Positions 6,831 to 11,628 of a stretch of DNA of 11,628 nt are shown here, piece after piece; within the stretch, counting starts at the first letter, position 1; the number at the start of each line of letters is the position of its first letter. This stretch comes from a bacterium (GTDB lineage: Bacteria; Bacillota_I; Bacilli_A; RFN20; UBA1709). The position numbers and the translations under genes are program-made. The notes beneath the pieces are model-generated. The model did no database searches, was not told where the DNA came from, and was given only the letters and a program-made list of their open reading frames with translations. The DNA lies in the NCBI GenBank assembly GCA_012511355.1, contig JAAZGG010000160.1:1-11628 (forward strand). The letters are read 5' to 3'.

Positions 6831-7381
6831 TGAAAAATAAGTTTTTAAAATATCCCTTGATCTTAGCGATTGTTGGTATAATTTGTGCTTTTTGTTTAGC
6901 AATTGTTTACTGGATTACAAATCCGATAATTAATGAAAGAAATATTCAAAAAGCCAAAGAAGCCATCGAAGAACTTTATCCAAATGTTGAAACAGTAGAA
7001 GACGTCAGCAAGGGTTATGATAATTTAGATCAATATAGCATTAGCACGATTTATGACTTAACAACGGGAGGAGAAAAAAAAGCCAGCGCTTATCAAGCGG
7101 TTGGTAAGGGCTATAGTGGGGATATCGTTTATTTGATAGTTCTTAGTAATGAAGAAGAAAAAATCATAGGAATTAGTTTTATTTCTAATAGCGAAACTTC
7201 AGGCTATGGCGCCGATTTAATTGCAAACGAAGAATTTGTCGCGTGGTTTAAAGATTTACCGTTTAATAAATTAGACAAAGGAACGGACCTATCAACAGGA
7301 GCTACCAAAACCATGAATGGAATTAAAAAATCCGTAACTAAGGTTATTGATTTTCATAGCACAGTTAGGGAGGATAAATAA
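6830..7381 (+). CDS. rnfG: Rnf complex subunit RnfG (covalent FMN)
   Basis: RnfG has one membrane anchor and an extracytoplasmic FMN-binding domain; it passes electrons within the Rnf complex. The 183-residue product has a transmembrane helix at about 9-29, then a soluble domain with SETSGYGADL (the counterpart of the E-TPGLG motif) and the flavinylation motif STGATKT with the FMN-accepting Thr159. Length is normal for the family. The ATG overlaps the rnfD stop by one base (TAATG), implying coupled translation. The SGYG variant in place of PGLG is mild and does not question the call. Confidence 0.95.
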   Translation: MKNKFLKYPLILAIVGIICAFCLAIVYWITNPIINERNIQKAKEAIEELYPNVETVEDVSKGYDNLDQYSISTIYDLTTGGEKKASAYQAVGKGYSGDIVYLIVLSNEEEKIIGISFISNSETSGYGADLIANEEFVAWFKDLPFNKLDKGTDLSTGATKTMNGIKKSVTKVIDFHSTVREDK

Positions 7382-7382
7382 A

Positions 7383-8036
7383 ATGGAAGAAAAAGTAAAA
7401 TTTAAAAACATCATTAAAACAGGCGTTTTTACGGAAAACCCCATTTTAGTTTCTGCTCTTGGGCTTTGTCCTTTATTGGCGGTTTCTACGAGGGTAGATA
7501 ACGCCATTGGGATGTCATTTGCGGTGTTTGCCGTCCTTTTATTATCTAATATAACAATATCTTTAATTAGAAAATTAGTTCCAAACGAGATAAGAATTCC
7601 TATTTTTATTATTGTGATTGCCACTTTTGTTAGTTGTATTGAATCCTTAATGAAGGCTTTTACTCCAGAACTACACGAATCTTTAGGTATTTTCATACCT
7701 TTAATTGTTGTAAATTGTTTAATTCTTGGTCGAGCAGAGGCTTTTGCTTCTAAAAACAAGGTTTTGCCATCAATTATTGATGCTGTAGGCATGTCGTTGG
7801 GGTTTGGTCTTGTTTTAATTGTTTTTAGTTTAGTGCGGGAAATAATTTCCACCCAAACGCTCACTTTTTCTAACCCTTTTAATACCACGCAATCGTTTAC
7901 TTTAACTTTATTACCAGAATTAAAAATATCCTTGTTTGGTCAAGCAGCAGGAGCCTTCTTTGCTTTGGGCGTTATGTTTGCAATTACTGCCGCTTTTCAT
8001 AACAGGCCTAAAAAAGAAAAGAAAGAGGTGAAATAA
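7383..8036 (+). CDS. rnfE: Rnf complex membrane subunit RnfE
   Basis: RnfE (NqrD homologue) and RnfA form the inverted-symmetry membrane pair that holds an iron-sulfur centre in the middle of the membrane. The 217-residue product has about six helices and the two signature cysteines: C29 in the first helix (ALGLCPLLAVS) and C112 in VNCLILGRAEAFA. The next conserved stretch, ISLIRKLVPNEIRIP, is also present. The start is ATG 7383, nine bases after AGGGAGG (7367-7373); an upstream in-frame ATG at 7347 lies within rnfG and lacks this site. The gap to rnfG is one base. The tail (PKKEKKEVK) is basic and probably cytoplasmic. Confidence 0.95.
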   Translation: MEEKVKFKNIIKTGVFTENPILVSALGLCPLLAVSTRVDNAIGMSFAVFAVLLLSNITISLIRKLVPNEIRIPIFIIVIATFVSCIESLMKAFTPELHESLGIFIPLIVVNCLILGRAEAFASKNKVLPSIIDAVGMSLGFGLVLIVFSLVREIISTQTLTFSNPFNTTQSFTLTLLPELKISLFGQAAGAFFALGVMFAITAAFHNRPKKEKKEVK

Positions 8037-8037
8037 A

Positions 8038-8610
8038 ATGGCATTAATTTCACTGGGCTTTGGCGCTATTTTAGTTAGCAACGTTCTGCTTTCTCAATTT
8101 TTGGGTATTTGCTCGTTTATAGGGGTTTCAACCCAAAAGAAAAATGCGATCGGAATGAGTTTTGCTGTTATTTTCGTTCTTGTTTTGGCTTCGGTGGTTA
8201 CTTGGTGCATTTATCACTTCTTATTGATTCCGCTAGGGATTAACTATTTGGATCAAATTGTTTCAATTTTGGTTATTGCAACACTCGTTCAATTTGTGGA
8301 AATGTTTTTGAAGAAATTCATCCCCAAACTTTACGAAGCTTTAGGAATTTATTTACCACTGATTACTACCAACTGCGCGATTTTGGGTGTTGCCACCACC
8401 AATATTCAAAATAATTATAGTTTCATTGAAGCAGTAGTTTACGCCGTTTGCATCGGTGTTGGTTATTTGTTGGTTATGTTTATTTTTTCATCAATTCGTG
8501 AAAAAATTGAAGTTGCTCCCGTTCCTAAATATTTTAAAGGTATTCCGGTGGCTTTTGTTTTGGCAGGAGTTATGGCCTTGGCCTTTTATGGTTTTGGAGG
8601 GATTTTCTAA
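8038..8610 (+). CDS. rnfA: Rnf complex membrane subunit RnfA
   Basis: RnfA is the NqrE homologue and the partner of RnfE. The 190-residue product has six predicted helices and the matching cysteines: C25 (QFLGICSFIGVS) and C113 (TTNCAILGVA). With C29 and C112 of RnfE these give the four ligands of the intramembrane iron-sulfur site. The start ATG lies one base after the rnfE stop, with GAGGTG at the end of rnfE as ribosome binding site. Its TAA is followed at once by the ATG of the 60-residue protein. Length and motifs are standard. Confidence 0.96.
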   Translation: MALISLGFGAILVSNVLLSQFLGICSFIGVSTQKKNAIGMSFAVIFVLVLASVVTWCIYHFLLIPLGINYLDQIVSILVIATLVQFVEMFLKKFIPKLYEALGIYLPLITTNCAILGVATTNIQNNYSFIEAVVYAVCIGVGYLLVMFIFSSIREKIEVAPVPKYFKGIPVAFVLAGVMALAFYGFGGIF

Positions 8611-8793
8611 ATGCCGTCGTATATTTGGGCAATTATTATTGTTATGGCGCTAATTGTTTTGTTTGTGCTCTCTTATGTATTAAACAAAAATACACCGAAG
8701 CCCGAAGGTTGTGAAAAATTAGACGCCGCTTGTAAGACTTGTCCCATTACTAGTTGTTTAAAAAACAGCAAGGATAAGGAGGAAAAAGAATGA
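8611..8793 (+). CDS. Small Cys4 membrane protein of the rnf operon (unnamed)
   Basis: I do not recognise a named gene. The 60-residue product has one hydrophobic helix (about 5-24), a Lys/Pro hinge, four cysteines (C34-x6-C41-x2-C44-P-x3-C49) and a charged Lys/Glu tail. The positive-inside rule puts the cysteines in the cytoplasm. It is a real gene: GGAGGG (8596-8601) stands nine bases ahead, the ATG touches the rnfA stop, and its TGA overlaps the rnfB ATG (ATGA). It is not part of the usual rnfCDGEAB set. One helix plus a four-Cys tail resembles NqrM, which is needed to mature the iron centre of NQR (NqrD/E are homologues of RnfE/A). The C-x2-CP-x3-C ending also resembles FeoB-associated Cys-rich membrane proteins. 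I infer an iron or Fe-S delivery role, or an extra subunit. Coding status is firm; function is open. Confidence 0.85.
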   Translation: MPSYIWAIIIVMALIVLFVLSYVLNKNTPKPEGCEKLDAACKTCPITSCLKNSKDKEEKE

Positions 8794-9107
8794 ACTGGGG
8801 AAATGTTGTTACTGCCGTTGTGGTTTTTTTAGCGATAGCAGGACTTATGGGCTTGATTTGTGCCGTTGGTGCTCATTATTTTTCAGTCAAGACTGATGAA
8901 AGGATAGAAACAGTCAACTCTTTACTTCCTGGCTATAATTGTGGAGCTTGTGGTAAACCGGGGTGTTCGGGTTTTGCCGCCGCTATTGTTAAAGGCGAAA
9001 TAAAAAGTTTAGATCCTTGTCGTGTTGCTAAGCCTGAGCAGAAAGAAGCAATAAAGAAATATTTAGCTGAAACGCCAGGGCCGGATGGCAGCACAATAAA
9101 ACTTTAA
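8790..9107 (+). CDS. rnfB: Short RnfB: membrane anchor and one Fe-S domain, no ferredoxin domain
   Basis: RnfB normally receives electrons from ferredoxin. The 105-residue product contains the N-terminal membrane helix (about 6-30) and the conserved LPGYNCGACGKPGCSGFA segment, with the four ligands of one [4Fe-4S] cluster at C51, C54, C59 and C77. It ends soon after that. Usual RnfB proteins run to about 180-330 residues and add two or more ferredoxin-type clusters; none is here. The fourth ligand lies in DPCR rather than the common CPPGG-like context. AAGGAGG (8776-8782) sits seven bases from the ATG, and the gene is coupled to the small Cys4 protein by an ATGA overlap. The terminator follows its stop by four bases and no frame of the 9108-9186 gap encodes cysteine motifs, so this is not a frameshift. 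The missing clusters may be supplied by a separate protein. Confidence 0.9.
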   Translation: MNWGNVVTAVVVFLAIAGLMGLICAVGAHYFSVKTDERIETVNSLLPGYNCGACGKPGCSGFAAAIVKGEIKSLDPCRVAKPEQKEAIKKYLAETPGPDGSTIKL

Positions 9108-9111
9108 AATT

Positions 9112-9139
9112 AAGTTGGTTCCAAACCAACTTTTTTTAT
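9112..9139 (+). terminator. Intrinsic terminator of the rnf operon
   Basis: AAGTTGGTT (9112-9120) pairs perfectly with AACCAACTT (9124-9132) across a CCA loop, and seven T residues follow (9131-9137). It begins four bases after the rnfB stop. This is the strongest terminator in the window. Confidence 0.9.
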
Positions 9140-9164
9140 ATTAACCGAACAAAAAATGTATAAT
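9135..9164 (+). promoter_or_regulatory. mnmE promoter
   Basis: A perfect TATAAT -10 lies at 9159-9164, directly preceded by TG. The best -35 at 16-18 bases is poor (TTTATA at 9135-9140) and sits in the T-run of the rnf terminator. Transcription would start near 9171, giving a very short leader that is almost entirely ribosome binding site. Confidence 0.55.
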
Positions 9165-9186
9165 ATATTTAAAGGTGGTGAACTTT

Positions 9187-10512
9187 TTGTTTAATGATAC
9201 CATTGTTGCTTTATCTACGGCGCCATTTGAAAGCGCTTTGGCGTTAATAAGAATGAGCGGCAAAGAAGCCCATAAGATTCTTCGCAACATTTTTAGTGTG
9301 CCCATCAGCGAAGACCAAGGCCCACAAATAATACACGGGCAAATTATTAACGACGGAGAAGTAATTGATGATGTTGTTGTAAATTTAACAAAAGCACCAA
9401 AAACCTTTACCGGAGAAGACACGGTTGAAATAAGTTGTCACGGGAATTTAGTTATAATCAATAAGATAATTGAAGCATGTATTAAATTTGGGGCGCGACT
9501 TGCAGAAAAAGGAGAATTTACAAAGAAAGCTTTTATCAACGGGAAAATAGATTTGATTCAGGCAGAATCAATCAACGATTTGATTCGCGCCAACAGCGAA
9601 AGTGCAGTAAAAGTGGCGCTTCAAGGACTCAAAGGGAGTGTCTCTAATAAAATAAAAGATTTAAAAAACGATCTTTTAGATATTATTAGCCAAATTGAAG
9701 TTAATATAGATTATCCAGAATACGAAGACATCGAGCAATTAACAAATAAAATTTTGCTTCCAAGAATAAAGATATTAAGTGAAAAAAGCTCTAAAATTCT
9801 CGAAGAAGCAGAAACGGGGCAAATGATAAGAGATGGAATAAAAGTAGCTATTGTCGGCAAGCCTAACGCTGGGAAAAGCAGCCTGCTTAACGCCTTATTA
9901 GAAGAAGAAAAAGCGATAGTTACAGATATTGCAGGAACAACGCGAGACATCGTTGAAGGAAGAATAATAATTGGCGGTTTACCGTTTTTGTTTTTAGATA
10001 CCGCGGGATTAAGAAACCCCACTAACAAAATCGAAAGTCTTGGAGTTGAGCGATCAAAAAAAGCTATAAGCGAAGCAGATATTATCATCAATGTAATTGA
10101 TGCTAGCAAAACAGGGCAAAAAATTGAGACAGGAATTAAGAAAAAACCCCATATAATCGTTTTAAACAAAAAAGATATAGGAATAAAAAGCAAAATAGAA
10201 GGCATATCTATTTCGGCATTAAAAAAAGACAACATAGAAGAACTAAAAAAAGCAATTGTTAAGAAAACGGGAATTGAACTTAAAGAATATGATCAATATG
10301 CCTTGTTATCAAACACAAGACAAATTGGTTTAATGCAGAAAGCAAAACGAGCCCTTGAGGACGCAAGCCTTTCGTGCAAAAAAATGGTTCCAGTTGATTT
10401 GATTTATATTGATTTAAGGCTGGCTTTAGACGCGCTACTGGAAATTTTGGGAGAAAAAAGCAACATTGATTTAGACAATGAGGTTTTTTCGCGTTTTTGT
10501 GTGGGGAAGTAA
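9187..10512 (+). CDS. mnmE: tRNA modification GTPase MnmE
   Basis: MnmE, with MnmG, installs the (carboxymethyl)aminomethyl group on wobble U34 of certain tRNAs, using a folate-bound one-carbon unit and GTP. The 441-residue product has the folate-binding N-terminal domain (MFNDTIVALSTAP, then ALIRMSG), the helical domain, and an inserted G domain with G1 GKPNAGKS (224-231), G2 GTTRD (250-254), G3 DTAGL (271-275) and G4 NKKD (327-330). It ends with the catalytic FCVGK motif (Cys438). The start is the TTG at 9187: AAAGGTGGTGA (9171-9181) is a near-perfect ribosome binding site for it, and the protein then begins where the family does. Earlier in-frame GTGs at 9175 and 9178 lie inside that site. 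mnmG does not follow, unlike the usual mnmE-mnmG order. Confidence 0.96.
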   Translation: MFNDTIVALSTAPFESALALIRMSGKEAHKILRNIFSVPISEDQGPQIIHGQIINDGEVIDDVVVNLTKAPKTFTGEDTVEISCHGNLVIINKIIEACIKFGARLAEKGEFTKKAFINGKIDLIQAESINDLIRANSESAVKVALQGLKGSVSNKIKDLKNDLLDIISQIEVNIDYPEYEDIEQLTNKILLPRIKILSEKSSKILEEAETGQMIRDGIKVAIVGKPNAGKSSLLNALLEEEKAIVTDIAGTTRDIVEGRIIIGGLPFLFLDTAGLRNPTNKIESLGVERSKKAISEADIIINVIDASKTGQKIETGIKKKPHIIVLNKKDIGIKSKIEGISISALKKDNIEELKKAIVKKTGIELKEYDQYALLSNTRQIGLMQKAKRALEDASLSCKKMVPVDLIYIDLRLALDALLEILGEKSNIDLDNEVFSRFCVGK

Positions 10513-10513
10513 A

Positions 10514-11293
10514 ATGATTTTTGATACACATTGTCACTTAAACAACGGAAAAATGTATGGGAAATATAGAGACTTTTTAAGAGAGGCTAAATTAGTTGGT
10601 GTCAGCAAATTTGTAATTATAGGCTACGATTTAGAAAGTTCTATTAAAGCGGTAAAAATAGCCGAAACAGAACCCGATGTTTGTTATGCCGCGGTTGGCG
10701 TTCATCCAAACGAAATTCTTAATCAACCAAGCGATTGTTTAGCTAAATTAGAAGAACTTTTAACTAAAAAATGTGTGGTGGCCGTTGGTGAAATCGGACT
10801 TGACTATCATTGGAAGAAAACACCTAAAGCAGATCAAAAAGTTTGGTTCGAAAGACAAATAGAATTAGCGTATAAATTTAAAAAACCAATTGTTATTCAT
10901 TCACGAGACGCTAGCGAAGACACTTATAAAATTTTAAAAAAGAATCAGGAAAAAATCATTCGTGGTGTTATACATTGTTATTCTGGCAGCAAAGAAATGG
11001 TTAAATTATATGAAGACTTGAATATGTACATTTCTTTTGCTGGGCCAATAACTTTTAAGAATGCGCGCACACCTAAAGAAGCTCTTTTAACAGTTTCGCC
11101 AGAGCGTTTGATTTTTGAAACAGATAGTCCTTACCTTGCCCCGCACCCCTTTCGTGGTCAAGAAAACAAACCATCAAATATAACATTAATTATTAAAGAA
11201 GCAGCCACGCTTTTAGGGAAGGATTATATAACATTAGCCAAGGAAAGTTATAAAAACGCTTTAGCGCTTTTTGGTATTAGCGATGAAGATTAA
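10514..11293 (+). CDS. tatD: TatD-family metal-dependent hydrolase (putative DNase)
   Basis: TatD proteins are metal-dependent TIM-barrel hydrolases with DNase activity. The 259-residue product keeps the ligand set: DTHCH (His6, His8), GEIGLDYHW (Glu93), IHSRD (His129), IHCYSG (His154) and ETDSPYLAP (Asp204). Length is usual. The start is ATG 10514, one base after the mnmE stop, with GGGGAAG in the last mnmE codons as ribosome binding site; an in-frame ATG at 10478 would reach into mnmE and give a non-family N-terminus. The gene overlaps rnmV by 11 bases. A tatD-rnmV pair is common in Firmicutes, usually with rsmA (ksgA) next. Confidence 0.94.
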   Translation: MIFDTHCHLNNGKMYGKYRDFLREAKLVGVSKFVIIGYDLESSIKAVKIAETEPDVCYAAVGVHPNEILNQPSDCLAKLEELLTKKCVVAVGEIGLDYHWKKTPKADQKVWFERQIELAYKFKKPIVIHSRDASEDTYKILKKNQEKIIRGVIHCYSGSKEMVKLYEDLNMYISFAGPITFKNARTPKEALLTVSPERLIFETDSPYLAPHPFRGQENKPSNITLIIKEAATLLGKDYITLAKESYKNALALFGISDED

Positions 11294-11628
11294 AGAAGTT
11301 ATTATCGTAGAGGGGAAACACGATATTACAAAATTACAAAGCTTTTTAAAGGCCGACATTATTAAAACCGATGGAACAGCCTTGCCTTTAGAGACTAAAA
11401 TAACAATTAAACAACTTCAAAAAGCAGGCCGTGAATTTATCGTTCTAACTGATCCCGATTATCCTGGGACCAAAATAAGAAACGAAATTTTAAAGATAAT
11501 TCCAGATGCTAAGCAGGCCTTTTTAGATAAAGAGGAAGCTAAAACAGCAAAAAAAATAGGGGTAGAACACGCAAGTAAAGAAACAATTATGAGAGCTTTA
11601 AATGGTTGTATCAGTTATCAAAATAAAA
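11283..11628 (+). CDS. rnmV: Ribonuclease M5, N-terminal fragment
   Basis: RNase M5 is a Toprim-domain nuclease that matures 5S rRNA in low-GC Gram-positive bacteria. The window holds 115 codons; the 3' end is cut off. Visible motifs are the Toprim Glu motif VEGKHD (9-14), LTDPDYPGTKIR with the acidic pair of the Toprim domain (about 55-66), KQAFLDKEEA and GVEHA (about 93-97), in the family order. The usual EGKDD is EGKHD here. The ATG at 11283 lies inside the last codons of tatD in another frame, so translation is probably coupled. A member of this family fits a Bacilli-type origin for the DNA. Confidence 0.93.
   Translation, partial: MKIKEVIIVEGKHDITKLQSFLKADIIKTDGTALPLETKITIKQLQKAGREFIVLTDPDYPGTKIRNEILKIIPDAKQAFLDKEEAKTAKKIGVEHASKETIMRALNGCISYQNK

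Noticed and set aside
7292..7888. 198-codon minus-strand open frame opposite rnfE
   Set aside because: It is antisense to a clear membrane gene, no family resemblance, no ribosome binding site recognised; it arises from codon bias of the opposite strand.
9040..9186. Frameshifted ferredoxin half of RnfB
   Set aside because: No frame in the short gap encodes cysteine motifs; a terminator and the mnmE promoter fill it.
9711..10235. 174-codon minus-strand open frame opposite mnmE
   Set aside because: It lies across the conserved GTPase domain of mnmE and resembles no known protein.
1..11628. Mycoplasma-type code (UGA as Trp)
   Set aside because: TGA ends rpmH and the small Cys4 gene at sensible places, and conserved Trp positions use TGG.
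1..11628. Insertion sequences, CRISPR arrays, tRNA or rRNA genes, riboswitches
   Set aside because: No transposase, regular repeat-spacer array, tRNA-like cloverleaf or recognisable riboswitch core was seen; intergenic gaps are short and explained by origin, promoters and terminators.

Overview
The window is the replication-origin region of a low-GC, AT-rich bacterium of the Firmicutes/Bacillota type, most likely a Bacilli or walled-Mollicutes-like lineage (an Izemoplasma, RF39 or Erysipelotrichia relative would fit; this is an inference). The evidence is the gene order dnaN-dnaA | oriC | rpmH-rnpA-yidC-jag, the Bacilli-style RNase M5 gene and the strong AGGAGG ribosome binding sites. UGA is a stop codon here (rpmH and the 60-residue ORF both end in TGA) and Trp is TGG, so the Mycoplasma code does not apply. 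A complete Rnf operon points to an anaerobic, ferredoxin-based fermentative metabolism.

Region by region. 1-1530: the replication genes on the minus strand, with the start of dnaN (beta clamp) at the left edge and the whole of dnaA. The 121-bp gap between them holds a dnaN promoter, a perfect DnaA box and an AT-only tract. 1531-1862: a gene-free origin segment with six DnaA boxes, two of them perfect. 1863-4287: the divergent rpmH-rnpA-yidC-jag(khpB) operon, driven by a strong sigma-A promoter and closed by a terminator hairpin that begins inside the jag stop codon. 4317-9139: a self-contained rnfCDGE-A-[60-aa Cys4 membrane protein]-B operon with its own promoter, a candidate operator at the start site and a strong terminator. 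9159-11628: mnmE, tatD and the 5' part of rnmV, tightly packed behind their own promoter.

How the genes work together. DnaA acts at the boxes on both sides of its own gene. The rpmH operon makes ribosomal protein L34, the RNase P protein, a membrane insertase and an RNA-binding protein. The rnf genes encode the membrane complex that oxidises ferredoxin, reduces NAD+ and pumps Na+ or H+. mnmE (tRNA wobble U34 modification) and rnmV (5S rRNA maturation) return to RNA processing.

The unusual part is the end of the rnf operon. RnfB has only 105 residues: the membrane anchor and the one-cluster Fe-S domain are present, and all ferredoxin-type clusters normally carried by its C-terminal half are absent. 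A terminator directly after the stop argues against a sequencing frameshift. Between rnfA and rnfB lies an extra 60-residue protein with one membrane helix and a Cys4 motif, translationally coupled to both neighbours. Its architecture resembles the NQR maturation factor NqrM and the FeoB-associated Cys-rich membrane proteins. A minimal Rnf with a dedicated Cys4 partner is the best candidate in this window for something undescribed.
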